A stretch of DNA of 64,000 nucleotides from Pollenia angustigena (lineage: Eukaryota; Arthropoda; Insecta; Diptera; Polleniidae). The position numbers were made by a program, and so were the translations under genes. Under the pieces are notes generated by a model. That model did not search any database and had not been told where the DNA came from. It saw only the letters and a list, made by a program, of their open reading frames with translations. The stretch covers positions 249,639,127-249,703,126 of the forward strand of contig OV884056.1 of assembly GCA_930367215.1 (NCBI GenBank), in the 5' to 3' direction. Positions 43,668 through 55,640 of the stretch are shown one piece after another; the first letter of the stretch is position 1; every line of letters begins with the position of its first letter.

Positions 43668-45229
43668 TATACCCTTCACCACAGGTGTAAAGTTTGTCAT
43701 AACGTTTGTAATTTCCACAATATTGATTTTAGACCCCATAAAGTATATATATTCTGGGTCCATATGAGAAGAGAAGTTGATTTAACGATGTCCGTCTGTC
43801 CGTCTGACCGTCTTACGTTTGATATGTGTTTTTCGGATAATCCAGACATGATAGCGAGTAGGTTGTTTTACATTTATGTTACATATAGTCCACCATTTCT
43901 TGCTATTGAAATTCAGCCAGATCGGTCCAAAACTGACGTAGATATGAGCAAAAAACCACGACTACCTCTAAATTTTTCCAAAAATCCCTTGTTGTTGTAT
44001 TTTTTTTATTTCTGTATATCTTGAGAACGGCAAGAGCCAAAGTTTCCAAATAAGGTACACACATTTAGGTTGCCAATACACACCATCCTACAAAATGTGG
44101 GCGGGATTGGAGAAGTAAGCGTGGTACCTCCCGTACAAAAAAAAATTAAAAATTTTATAAAAACCTAAATTTAAGGGCTGCCATATGTCCTATGGATATG
44201 ACTTATATACCAAAATGTCGGAAACATATTTTATAAAAAACTCGGGAAAATCGGTTCAGATACAAAAAAGTTATGACCAAAATTAAATTTTTTTTTTTTA
44301 AATACCCAACTTTCGGGAACCATAGATCTCCCCGAGTGCAAGCTTTAAACCTAAAGTAAATGGTAAATTTCTTCTTCTTCAACTCAAATCTGCCAAATCG
44401 GTTAAAAAATGGCAGAGTTATAACCGAAATACTGAATCCACAAAAATTACTCTTTTTTATAATTAACTTTGTTAAAATATATATTTACAAGTTTATATAA
44501 ATGTTTACATATAAATATAACTTACGTAAATGGTAAAATTCTTCCTTAACACGTCGGTATATAAAACTATCAAATCGGTTAGACAATGGGTAATTTATGA
44601 GCAAAATACTCAAAAAATGGGCTAAAAAACAACAAAATTTTTATAAAAACCTAAATTTTAGGGCTGCTATACGTCCTATGGATATGACTTATATATCAAA
44701 ATGTCGGAAATTTGTATGAGTTATAACAGAAATACTGGGGTCTAATCACCGCATACGATATCGAGCAAAATTCATCGAAATTATTTATTTTGGTATCTTG
44801 AAACTCGATATCGAATGAAATGTATTGAATTTGAAATAATAGCATTCGACATCGAGTAACTCGACATTACATTTATCGAGTTTTCATTCGATACGCCAGT
44901 GTCTACCGTATGCAAAAAAATTCAATAGTTTATTCGATACGATAGTATCGAATGCAGTGATTAGAACCCTGAATTCCCGAAAATTACTCTTTTTATACCC
45001 TTCACCGAAGGTAAAAAGGTATATACAATATTGATCCTACACCCTATAAAGTACATATATTCTGGGCCCTTATGAAAAGCGAAGTTCAAAACCGGTTGTC
45101 TCTTATTTAAAAAAAAAAAAAATATTTACCAGTTTTATTTAGTTTTTGTCTAGTTGCTCTGTATTCTGCTCGCACAATGGTGAAGGGTATGTAAGATTCG
45201 GCACAGCCGAATATAGCACTCTAACTTGT
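43668..45229. repeat. Dispersed fly repeat (ATACCCTTCACCA edges)
   Basis: Left edge ATACCCTTCACCACAGGTG, right region ATGGTGAAGGGTATGTAAGA then TTCGGCACAGCCGAATATAG. Internal TAGGGCTGC(C/T)ATA(T/C)GTCCTA is present twice (about 44173 and 44658). Contains CGATGTCCGTCTGTCCGTC near 43787. It interrupts the 3' UTR of the non-LTR element and hosts a MITE. Confidence 0.75.
44738..44968. mobile_element. Small MITE with 3-bp duplication (PIF/Harbinger-like)
   Basis: GGGTCTAATCACCGCATACG pairs with inverted GGTTCTAATCACTGCATTCG. CTG flanks both sides (44735-44737, 44969-44971). A sister repeat at about 44420-44460 reads GAAATACTGAATCC without the insert, giving the empty site. ATATCGAG/CTCGATAT palindromes inside. 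Confidence 0.75.
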
Positions 45230-45494
45230 TTTACTTGGTTATGTTAAATTAACTATTATATGATTTTATACTTAGTTTAATTTAATTTAATTTTTTTTGT
45301 TTATGTTTTTATGTTTTTTGTTTCCAATTTAAAAATATTTTAAATTGATAATAAATATGTAATATTTTTATTTTATTAGTTTTTAAGTTTTTAATAACAA
45401 AACCTGCAATTTTACAAAAGCTCAGTTCTGTACTGCAATATGAGACTCTAAGTCTTGTGTACGGAACATCAAATAAATAAATAAATAAATAAAA

Positions 45495-46120
45495 ATACAT
45501 TGATAACTTTGAGCGTCGTCTGTACCCATGTTCTATAACTTTAGTGAGAACTTCTTGCATCGAAAATATGTGAAACAAAATGTGAGAAAAACGTATGTAT
45601 GTAACTCATGTCGGAAACTATCAAAAGAGATTACGTCGCACATAGGTTCAAACTCATAGAACGAGCGGTAAAAAATAGAAGCAGTTGTCGAAGGATAATG
45701 AAACTTGGCACAAATGCATTTTTTGTTTGAATCAAGAAAAAATTAAAAAATCAAAATGATCCGCCCGCTTTTACGCCCACCCACCATACAACTTGTATTG
45801 AAAAAGTGGCATTACTCTCTTGATTTTTAATGCATCAACTCAATTTCACAAAAAATAAATATTATAATTGTAGAATGGGCTCCTTAAATATATACTTGAT
45901 CCGCCCACCTCCCATACAAAGGGAAAATTAAATTTTGACCTATGGCATTTTTTTTTTTGCACATAGCATTTTCAGAAACTCATAATCATTTGTATGAAAT
46001 ATGAAAAATATCCGCCCACTTTCCATACAACTTGTATTGAAGAAGTGGCATAACTCTCTTGATTTTCAATGCACCAACTCAATTTTCACCTCCTATAGAA
46101 AAAACATGAATAAGTAATTT
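45495..46120. repeat. ~245-bp spaced direct repeat
   Basis: CATACAACTTGTATTGAA then AAGTGGCAT(T/A)ACTCTCTTGA occurs at about 45784 and 46029, both preceded by CCGCCCAC. It is part of a decayed dispersed repeat. Confidence 0.6.
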
Positions 46121-46544
46121 CCCAATAAAAAACTTTATCATTTGGCGAAGCACTAATGGTACATTTAAAAAAATAAGCGCACAATTATGCGCTACGCAAT
46201 AAGACATACAGAAATGTAGTAAAGTAAGTGAAATAACTCTCAACAATTTTTATTAAAAAAAAATTGAAATTTCAAGTGCTACGGCATTCCCTTACTACGA
46301 AGCAGTTTTTTAAGGGAGAATACTAAAAAATAACTGTAAAAAAACATTCAGTGTGTAAAGCTGTTCGTTATATCCAACAATTTTTTATGCGCTGAATAAT
46401 GCGCTTTTTGTGTCAAAAATGTATTGCTTCAAAGTGGGAACTCGCCATATAAAATTCATGTCTTCCGTAAGCGCAATGGTAAGCAAAACTCTTACATTTC
46501 TCCCTTACAAAACTGCTTCGCTCGAAGCACAATTTTTTATTGGG
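46121..46544. mobile_element. CCCAATAAAAA-ended MITE, copy B
   Basis: CCCAATAAAAAACTTTATCA to CAATTTTTTATTGGG. Colinear with copy A at 40641-41069 with scattered substitutions and small indels. Confidence 0.87.
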
Positions 46545-46722
46545 TTAAGCATAGTCTTTTAATAATTTTTTAACATCATTATCGTACTCCAATTTTTTTA
46601 TTTGCAGCTTTAAGCGATATCTATTTATAAATGGGTCTGAAGACAATAAAAGATTATGCATTACGTCTTCATTAGTGGCTACACGCCCAATTCTTCGCGA
46701 ATGATGTTATCTAAAGTGTCTA

Positions 46723-47421
46723 CCCAGTAAAAAATGGTGCTTACTGGTAAGTAGGTTTGTAAGGGAGAGAAGCACAATTCCCCCTTACAAACCTGCTTAC
46801 AAGAGGCATGATTTTTATATGGCGAATTCCCACTTGAAAGCACTACTTTTTTGTAAAATCACTGCGTTTTTCATGGCTTACGTGAAGGAAAAGCTTATGC
46901 AAAAGAACAAAAAGCAAAAGAAACACAGTTAATATATAATTTTTAAAATAGAACGAAACTGTACGCAAATTAAAAAGAAAACAACAACAAATCTTGTAAT
47001 TGACCACATAAAAATTTGCTTGCGTCCTCTCTGCTCAAAAACAATTTGCCGACTGATTGCGTAATAAAAAAGAAGTAATTTTAAGCATCTGTTGTTTTCG
47101 ATTATATGTCGGGAATAATCGTAAACACATTTTGAAATCATTGCAATACAACGTGCTTCCATGTAAGGGATTAACGGAAGCACTTTGAACTTTGGTCGTA
47201 AATTTTTTCTTTTAAATAATCATTTCAACTACTCCCTTACAACCTGCTTACTTATAAGGGATTTTGCGAAGCTATTAAATAATTTTCATTTACTTATATT
47301 AAAAATTGACTTCAATGGTATTCGCTTCCCTGTTGCTTCTAAGTAGTATGTAATAGCCAGCGCATATATCAGCGCTCTTGTACTTTTCTTGCTTCCGAAA
47401 ACCTTAAAATTTTTTACTGGG
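46723..47421. mobile_element. Related CCCAGTAAAAAA MITE, 699 bp
   Basis: CCCAGTAAAAAATGGTGCTT and inverted CCCAGTAAAAAATTTTAAGG; TA on both sides. It shares subterminal CCCTTACAAACCTGCTT blocks with copies A and B. Confidence 0.72.
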
Positions 47422-48640
47422 TATAGTCTTTATTCCTCGCTGCCTGAGCTTCCTCGGACAGCATACCTGATACAAATAATCAATTAAAATGTAAAAATAA
47501 AAATAAGCTTTTTACAATAATGAAAAATATAACAATTAACACTATTGACTAATATGTATATTACATTAAGTAATACTTTTAAACAGTAAAGAATTATGGC
47601 AACAAATACAAGCATGAAAGAAAATTTATGTGTTGTTACTTTATCATTTTATAGTTTTTACTGTTTTTTTTTTTTTTTTGGAAACGAGCAGGTAGGAGCA
47701 GCTGAATTTTTTTTAACTTTTAGCTCAGACTTCAAGCTATAATTTGACATCTTTCGTTAAACAGCGATCCACAGCGCTAAAAAGATGCAGCTTACTGAAG
47801 TGGCACTTTTTCCAACTTTTTTTAATGCAAATCTCATCTTTACCAATTGCTATTTACTAAAATATACAAAAAAGTCAAATGGTAAGTTTTCTGTGATTGT
47901 ACCAAAAGAATGAACATACAGTAAATTTGCATGCCATTTTAAACAAGCCAACATATATGAACTTTGAGCGTGTCTGTCCAAACAAATAATAAATATATCA
48001 GGCTTATATTTCGGAATCATAATATTCAGATATCAGACAACAAAAAACCAAAAAATTATCCAAATCGGCAAACATGAAAAAAGTGAATTAATGCACAATC
48101 CTCCACTAAATAATATAAAGTGCAACTTTAATGTTTGTTCTTTGCAAACGAGCCTTGAAAAAATTCCTATTTCTTTTTAAGAATGTTAAAAGCAAAATTA
48201 TTAAACAATGAAAAAATGTGCCAAGAACAAAATATTATTATTATTTAAATTTGCATTTTTAATTCGTTTTTAGTGTTAGAATTTTTACTCGCCCGATTTT
48301 TTTCGTGAGCTTACCTGACAGTTTAAAGCGGGAACTTTCTCACAGAAATTTTACAGATACACTTTTTCTGTGAATTGGCGAGTAATATCCTTACGTGACA
48401 GCTATTTATCCCGCCAAAAAGAAGTTACAGATACAGTTTAGTGAGAAAAACAGCTGATTGTTTCAATATATTTTTGGTTTTATTTAACACTTTTTAATCG
48501 AAAAGTTTCTCGAGGTGAAAGTTACAGAACATGGGCACTGATTGCAAAAAAGAGTGAGAAATGTTAAAAAATTAGAATAAAAGGGTTCCAGCTAACATTT
48601 TGGTCAATATGCAGTTTTCAGTGAAAAATGGTTCAAACTT
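47422..48640. other. Non-coding stretch
   Basis: No gene recognised. Confidence 0.4.
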
Positions 48641-48896
48641 CACAGAAAAAAATATAAAAATTGATTCCAATTAAAAAATTTGTGGTATTAGTTAAAATAT
48701 AATTAAATTTTCACTAGTAAACAAATTAATAGTATCAATTAAATATTTTTTTATATTAACAACAATTTCTGCGGTAATTTTGTTGATATAAGAAAACGCT
48801 TAATTCACTGCATTACATTTTTAATTAAAACTAATTTTGTTTTTGATTAATGGTTTAATTAAAAAAAAAAAAAAATTGGCGATAGATTTTTCCGTG
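48641..48896 (-). mobile_element. CACAG-ended MITE (inverted relative of 25938-26166)
   Basis: CACAGAAAAAAATATAAAAA to GATAGATTTTTCCGTG. The reverse complement aligns along the length of 25938-26166. Confidence 0.7.
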
Positions 48897-50260
48897 CATG
48901 TAGTATTAAAATTTTCATGAATAAGCATTTCTATATCGTTGGTCTCATGTGAAAAAGCCCTAACTCACATAAATGCAACTTTACAGGAGAAGGCAAAAAC
49001 ATAATAGAAACTGTGTATATCATAATGTAAAATGGCTTCTTCAATTGCTTGTTTAACTGATATTTTTGATGTTATTGTATTAAATTTTTGTGACGAGGTG
49101 TATTTGTGGGAAATGTATTGGAATCACTAAAAAACATAATTAGGGCCTTTCTACATGAGACCGACGATATGCCATTTTAAAATAAAGTATTAGCTAAAAT
49201 TAGTTCTAACTTAGACATTTGGTTAATCTATAGATTTAAAATTTTTTTTTTTTTTTGGCATTAAGAACTTTGTTTTACCACTTTAAAAGTACAGCAAATC
49301 AAGAAAACTTAAGCTTTCTTCTAAGTTGGAGAAAATTTTAGGATTTTTACATTGAAAAAGGTAACGAACCCGCTATGGACCCTGTTAAAGACTTAAATGT
49401 ATCCTTTCATATCAGAAAATTTTAAAGGTGTGATCTTTGAGAAGAATTCTTGTGGCAAATAGAAAAAGTGCTTAAGTTACTTAATCTTAATTTGAGTTGA
49501 AGGCACCTTTGAGATCTTCACGTTCAAAATTACACAGGATCGTGTTCCTTTGGTATTGCTTAATATATTAAACAAAAAACAAATATATAAAAAAAAGCAA
49601 ATATAACAAAATTATTGCGATTCAAAATTTTGATCTCGTTTTTCTTGATCCTCGTATAAAGTAACATGGAACCTTTTTATTTTAAGTGCTCGAAATATTG
49701 AAAACAACAAAATCGTTTAATGCTTTAAATGTTTATTTTTTAATTACAACAAATAAAAAAACAAAACAAATTATAAATATTTAAATAATTCGAATACAAT
49801 ATTCTTGTTTTTATACAGGTAATATTCAAAGATCCTTATCGAAATTCAATTAATTGCTTGTTTCACAATTGCAAACGTTAATTTTAAAGAAAATTATATA
49901 AATTTTCTATGTTTGAAATTGTGAAACAGTCAGTTACAATTTTTATCTTTCATTTAAACAGTGTGTTTCTAAAAATGTTTCAGTTCATTTCTTAAATATC
50001 AAAAAATCTTAAAACTATATTTTTATTTTCACTTAAATTAAATTTGTATTTTTATATTCGTTTTTTTGTAAATTTTACAATTTTTTTTTTTAATTATTAT
50101 TCAAAGTAATAAGCGCATTTCCGAGTCGTCGATCGATCCAATTAGTGTTTGCTAGAAAACAAATAAAATTATTCTTTAAATTTTCTTTTTAAAAAATAGT
50201 TAAATACAAAACATTGTTTATTCGAAATTCAGCCAAAGTAACGGGTTATCCATTAAGTGT
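48897..50260. other. AT-rich non-coding stretch
   Basis: No gene or paired terminal repeats recognised. Confidence 0.4.
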
Positions 50261-50309
50261 TTTCAAAACCAACAGTCTGAAAAGGCTTCATCTGAAGTGC
50301 CGTTTATTT

Positions 50310-52110
50310 AGCGAAAGATTTGCCATTTACGAGTCTTTTAACAACCGAAGAACGCTTGTAAAAACTTACAACAAAAGCGGTGGTTAAAATGTGTCCCTTT
50401 TTCAAGCATTACGGAGTAATTGTGGTCGTCATAATCGAACTTCTGTGCGCAAAATTGGCAAGATTATAAAAAATATGGAATAGACTGGCAGCGTTATAGG
50501 CTTTTAACACTGATCAACATCTAACATCTACCATCAAAGATGTAGAAAATGTGAAACACTCGTTTACATTGCTCACATCTAACATCTACCATCAAACAAA
50601 AATGTCACCATTTTTGAAAAAAAAATTTTTAATTAAAAATGTTTAAAAATTTTTTAATTAAAAATGTTTTTTTCTCACAAAAGTGCCAAAATTTAAAAAG
50701 AAAACTCAAAAATGTATTTGAAGTTCAATTTGTTTAAAAATATAAAAAAATACATAAAAAAAAACATTGCAATAAGAGATAAAACTTGACAAATGGTAAC
50801 GCTGCTTTCAAAACAAACTTCTTTTTGTCAGTGATGCCACAATAATAATAGAACTTATTGCCACTTTTCTAGTGATGACACTAAAATAACACTACGTGAC
50901 AAAATTTCAACAAAGTCATGACCAAATGAATCTGGCAGCTAATCTTTATGTAAAATTGTCCGCTGAATCCGAATATATCAGAATTGTCAAAAGTAAAACA
51001 GTTTTTGAGATATTCCAAAATAACCGTTATTTGTGTTTTTAAAAAAGAGGTTGTGGCTGAAATGCAAATATCTTCAAAAACGGATTATGTAATTCTTTCT
51101 TTTTAGTGAAAGGTTATAAAATTTCTAAAATAACCATGGATTGCTTGTGAAGATTGGTCAAGAGATGACAGAGTTACAGGGGACAAAAGTTCAAACTTCA
51201 TTGAAAATTTTATGATTTTGTTAAATTTTTTTCTTTTCAAGTTATTTTTTTTTAAACCAATGATTTAAAAATCCTAATGTTTTATTGCATACGACATTAG
51301 ATTATTTTAATATGAACATTTTGAGCCCAACAAGACATAGATTAGTACAAAAATGGCAAAGCTACAGAAGATTTAGAAAGTTAGCCCACAAAGAAATTCA
51401 ATAGTTTATAGCAATTTTTAATATTTATTGTAACTAAAAATTTAGCTTTGTATATATATTTGTTGTGGGTTAATGCAATTAATCTTCAGTAACTTTGTAA
51501 TTTTTGCACCGATCGGGTTCCTATTGGGCACAAAATGTTCGTATTGAAATAGACTAAAATTTTATTTTTTGGATATTTGCATTTCAGTCACAGCATCTTT
51601 TTTAAAAATACAAATAACGGTTATTTTAGAATATCTCGAAAACTGTTCTACTTTTGACAATTCTGACTTCATATTCGGATTCAGCGGACAATTTTACATA
51701 AAGATTAGGTGTCAAATTCATTTGGTCAAAAAATTGTCACATCTTCGCAAATGGTGGCAAATGGTTGGTAGATGTTAGATGTTGATCAGTATAAAAAGGC
51801 TTTTAGTGATGTGCATTAGCACAATGTGCGCACTGTCGAAAAATACGATTCAGTTAGAGAAAATGTCGCTGATAATCCGATCAGAGCGATAATTTAATTA
51901 AGAGTACTATGTCCGTACGACAACCGACTTTTTTGGCTTCTAATTAATAACCTTGGATGATATGTGGTTTCAACTAGCTGTTGACACGAGCCACACAACA
52001 CGACTGATTTCGGAAAACGGTTAATTTCACGTTTAAGCGACGTCAATCAGTCCCCAAGAAAATGAGATTTGACACCGTTAGACTTTTTTGTGGGCTAACA
52101 TCAAATAACG
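50310..52110 (+). pseudogene. Decayed mariner transposase split by a foldback element
   Basis: The left piece gives LTTEERL and ALRSNCGRHNRTSVRKIGKI with TGSVI. The right piece, after the insert, gives LDDMWFQLAVDTSHTTRLIS and ISRLSDVNQSPRK*DLTPLDFF. These match the mariner order seen in the other copies (helix-turn-helix, DMWFQQDG, RSCDLTPLDFF). In-frame stops and lost Asp in FQQDG make it inactive. Confidence 0.75.
50507..51796. mobile_element. Foldback element, ACACTGATCAACATCTAACA ends
   Basis: AGGCTTTTA flanks both ends (50498-50506, 51797-51805). The arms are long: ACTGATCAACATCTAACATC at the tips, then a matched block near 50965-51090 and inverted near 51555-51700 (ATAACCGTTATTTGTGTTTT, TGAAATGCAAATATC). 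No transposase was seen. Same family as 57527-58539. Confidence 0.82.
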
Positions 52111-52239
52111 TTTTTTTTTTCATTTAGTACTTTAGTACGTAATATCAAGGTCTAAGAATTATAATGAAGTAAAAGTTTCATCGAAATCTAAGCTTTATGT
52201 GTGTTTTATTTTAAATTACTTTAGAACCCGAAAAGTAGA

Positions 52240-52960
52240 TAACCCAGTGGGCTTTATATGGTGTCTAGGGTAAGTTATGGACTGTCCTTCACGAAATAAA
52301 ATCACACCTACTGACATAAAAAAGCGACATACTGTAATTTATTACAATAGCTTTATTCGTTAGGGTTTAAAGGAGTACTTAAGTTTTTTTCGGGAGTGGG
52401 CTTTATATGGGGCCTATGGTAAATTATGGACAGATCTCCTCAAAAGTTAACATTGCGATTTCTACTCACATGTATAAGACTGCGACAAAGCAAATTTTAA
52501 TACAATAGCATCATTCAATACAGTTTTACGCGTGCTAAAGTTTCTCCCGAGGGTAGGCTTTATATGGCGCCTATGGTAAATTATGGCCGATCTTAACAAA
52601 ACTTTGTGGTATGATTTATAGACATATAGAAAAAATTTGTGCAATATCTTACATCAGTATGTGCATTTCGCCACTTATTTATTTTACCTTTTGTAAAAAA
52701 TTTTGGTGTTTTTTAGGTTGTTGATTCCACACTTGGATTCATAACTGCACCGATTGTGCTGGACTTCAACATTGTTCTTTTCTTTTGAGTCATTCGAAAG
52801 TGAGCGTGATTTCAAAACACAGACGGGCAGACAGACGGACATGGCTAAATCGACTTAAAATTACTCAAGGAACCAGAATACATATATATATACTTCATGT
52901 GGTCTTAGATGAGTCTTAATAAAGATTCACACGGGATGACAGACTAATAAATCAAAGATG
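52240..52960 (+). repeat. Dispersed fly repeat, ~150-bp modules
   Basis: Three copies of GTGGGCTTTATATGG-type modules followed by TAAATTATGG start at about 52246, 52394 and 52550. Then AGACAGACGGACATGGCTAA and a block ending near 52950. Related to 3941-4430 and 54590-54830. Confidence 0.7.
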
Positions 52961-53509
52961 GCTTAAACGCTGGTTTAGTTGAACTAAACTTGAACTTATA
53001 TGTAGTTTAAGCTCAACAACTATAAATCAGTGTCCCATGTATTATATGTTGTCAAAAAAATAAGATGTGGCAGCACTACGATAAATCTTATCTAATTCAT
53101 ATGGTCTGTATTGGTAGTTTAAACGCCCAACTTTATGCGTTTAAAGAGGGTTTATGTGTTTAGTGATTTATAGATTTGTTGGTTTAACCCATTAAGGCCC
53201 TGCGTTGCGTTTTCGCAACGTTCACTTAAACTTAAACAGTGAAATAAAATTTAACTAAATATCTAATCGACCTGTTTTTGGATTTGTATCATACATAAGT
53301 TTTTTTTATAAAAATTTTTAATGTAAATTTTTAATAATTAGTATTGTGGTTATTTTGTTGAACTATTAATGGTTTTTAATCCAAATTTTTAATATTTTTA
53401 ATTAGGCTAAAGTTCATCAAATTAAATTTTCATTAAATTATTTTTATGAAGAAAGGAATTTTACAACATGAAAATTAATTAAAATTTACTGATAATTTTT
53501 CATTCTTGA

Positions 53510-53600
53510 CTCAATCTGGGCTCGAACCCAGGCGTTTTTACGGACAGGTTACCTTGACATGTTTCGATTGCAACCACTCAATCTGCTCAGAGGGCTTGCC
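53510..53600 (-). repeat. tRNA-like (SINE head) segment
   Basis: On the minus strand CTGGGTTCGAGCCCAG forms a perfect T-arm with a B-box-like GGTTCGAGCC. Upstream, TTGAGTGGTTGCAATCG resembles an A-box/D-arm region. The rest does not fold into a clear cloverleaf, so a tRNA-derived SINE or tRNA pseudogene is more likely than a working tRNA. Confidence 0.5.
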
Positions 53601-54120
53601 CTTTAACACTCGCAGCCATCGACGACTGCTGACGTCATTAGTCAAACATCAATCCTTAAACCAAATTGTATTTAACCTTTGGTAGATCGAAATTTGCTTT
53701 TGAATGATTATCTATTTTAATTTATTTTACATGTTCTTCCTTTACTTTTGTTTTTTTGTACTTTTGTCAAGAATTCTTCTTGAAGTTCAAAGTACATATT
53801 TTGTTTTGTTTTTCATTTTTTTGTCTTTCTTTTTCTTGCTGACCTTTTCAGCACAACTTGAACTTACACCAAAGTAGTCCCGTGATAGGTCTTTGGTGGT
53901 AAGATAAGAAATATCACTTTAACATGGGGTTGTCATTGGTCAATTGACACTATTTGACCAGTCTAACATCTATTCTCAATGAACGTGTTTAGTGTTAGTT
54001 ATAACAATGTTAGATTATTTCGATACAATGTAGTATTATGTCAATAAAACAAGTCCCCAGAACTAGATTTAAGACTCAAAATTTTAGAAAGTCCAAAAAA
54101 AAAGTGTCACACCATCGGTG

Positions 54121-54240
54121 AAGAATGTACTGTAATTCATTAGTTTTTAACCTTTTTGTTCTTAATATACCATTTAGATGAAGAATGTACTGTAATTCAT
54201 TAGTTTTTAACCTTTTTGTTCTTAATATACCATTTAGATG
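54121..54240. repeat. Perfect 2 x 60-bp tandem duplication
   Basis: 54121-54180 and 54181-54240 are identical. Either very recent or an assembly artefact. Confidence 0.92.
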
Positions 54241-54520
54241 ATAAGTTCTTCTTGTTCTATTTTCACAAATCCCAGGACCAAACTGTTGGAACAATTGACA
54301 CAAATTTCCCCCAGGGTTCTTCAATAGGTACAATAAGAGAAAATCGAACAAGTAATGTGAAATTATCCATCCCAGGATGTTATCTTTTTGAACTTGTTCT
54401 ATTTTCACAAATCCCAGGACCAGTCTGTTGGAACAATTGACACAAATTTCCCCCAGGGTTATTCAATAGGTGCAATAAGAGAAAATCGAACAATTAATGT
54501 GAAATTATCCTCTCCCAGGA
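54241..54520. repeat. ~142-bp tandem duplication
   Basis: TTGTTCTATTTTCACAAATC then CCCAGGACCA ... CCCCCAGGGTT(C/A)TTCAATAGG occurs twice (from about 54251 and 54393) with a few differences. Confidence 0.85.
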
Positions 54521-54589
54521 TATTAAAGAAAAACCAGTAAGAGTGATATATTCGGCTATGCCAAATATTTGATACCATCCACTGACAGC

Positions 54590-54830
54590 TAGGATATTTC
54601 AGGAGTGGGCATTATATTGGACCTGTGGTAAATTATGAACCGATCTTTACGAAAGTTGACAGTGTGATTTCTAGTCATTATAAAACTGTGACAGAACAAA
54701 ATTTATTACAATAGAATTATTTGTTATGGTGTTATACTACTAAAGTGTTTTTCGAGAATGGGCTTTATATTGGGCCTATGGTAAATAATGGACCAATCAA
54801 TTACAAACGTGAGAAATGTGACGTAGCAGT
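54590..54830 (+). repeat. Two more GGGCTTTATAT modules
   Basis: Modules begin near 54600 (GTGGGCATTATATTGGACC) and 54757 (ATGGGCTTTATATTGGGCC), about 157 bp apart, each followed by TAAAT(T/A)ATG(A/G)ACC. Confidence 0.65.
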
Positions 54831-55132
54831 GCACCCAAAGTGCTTTGGAACATATCATAATTGAATTAAAAATGAAATGTATATGAATATCTTTTTTAAT
54901 TTTTTTTTTCCTAAAGACGTGAATAAAAAACTTTAATTTAAAATGTTTGCAAATGCGCTTAATTTTTATATCGTTAAGGCCCAACGTTGCGTTTTCGCAA
55001 CGGGGGTTATATGGGCTCCCACTTATCCGATTTTCCCAAAATTTGTTTTCTTTCTTATTTAGGTATAAACAATAAAATTTTAAAAGTTTCGTCATTATAC
55101 CTCAACGGGATCATGGCTCGGGCCTTATTGGG

Positions 55133-55369
55133 TTAAACACATTTTAAACCAAAAACAGAGTTTAACTTGCTCTGATTTTTTAGCCCTTAGTTGGACAAGT
55201 TTGACTTTTACTAAAATTTAAAAAATAAAACTTTAACAATTTCCAGGATATGTCCAAAATGTTCCATAGTACCCATTTAGGTTTCATTTCGAATTATTTT
55301 AAAAACATAGCAACTTTTTTTTTTAATGATAAGTACTCTCTGGAAAATTATAATGAATAGATTCGCGCT
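55133..55369. other. Short non-coding stretch
   Basis: No gene recognised. Confidence 0.4.
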
Positions 55370-55640
55370 TGAACGACGCTACCAAACTACCAACATTTAA
55401 AAATCAGTCATCGATTCGCCAACTTATTAACGACTTCGAAATTTTAAAGGTGCTCGGCTCATTTTTGGCCTATCGAGTTTCTTAAAAAATCCACAAGGGG
55501 CCATACATACTCCATTACATCCAGAAAAATATACCGTTCGGTGCGGCTTACACACTTCGTGGCATACTGTCAGCAATGCTTAAAAAGTGGCCGATAATTG
55601 GACTTCCAGAGTGCGCTTCGTTAAAAACATATCGAGCCCT
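55370..55640 (+). pseudogene. Probable mariner transposase fragment
   Basis: Reads NPQGAIHTPLHPEKYTVRCG, like the mariner stretch NP..I..KPLHP.KVTVWCG, then GLHTSWHTVS and a decayed tail. Short and without flanking repeats, so identity rests on one motif. Confidence 0.45.

Larger units (their letters stand above)
41565..45494 (+). mobile_element. Second non-LTR retrotransposon with insertions in its 3' UTR
   Basis: Reverse transcriptase frame at about 41565-43640, then 3' UTR that is cut by a 1.5-kb dispersed repeat (43668-45229). The UTR resumes and ends at 45494 with a small hairpin (AGACT-CTA-AGTCT, 45443-45455) and (AAAT)5-type tail. Tail plus hairpin resemble the first element at 18846-20754. 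5' truncated. Confidence 0.82.
53188..55132. mobile_element. piggyBac-like non-autonomous element, TTAA-flanked
   Basis: CCCATTAAGGCCC at the left and inverted CCCAATAAGGCCC at the right, each flanked by TTAA (53184-53187, 55133-55136). TTAA duplication and CCC ends suit piggyBac; Kolobok-type elements are the alternative. The left end is followed by a hairpin GTTGCGTTTTCGCAAC, repeated with another TTAAGGCCC block at about 54975-55000. The interior contains a tRNA-like segment, tandem duplications and dispersed-repeat modules, and no transposase. Confidence 0.78.

Noticed and set aside
53510..53600. A functional tRNA gene
   Set aside because: Only the T-arm is convincing; acceptor and anticodon arms could not be drawn.
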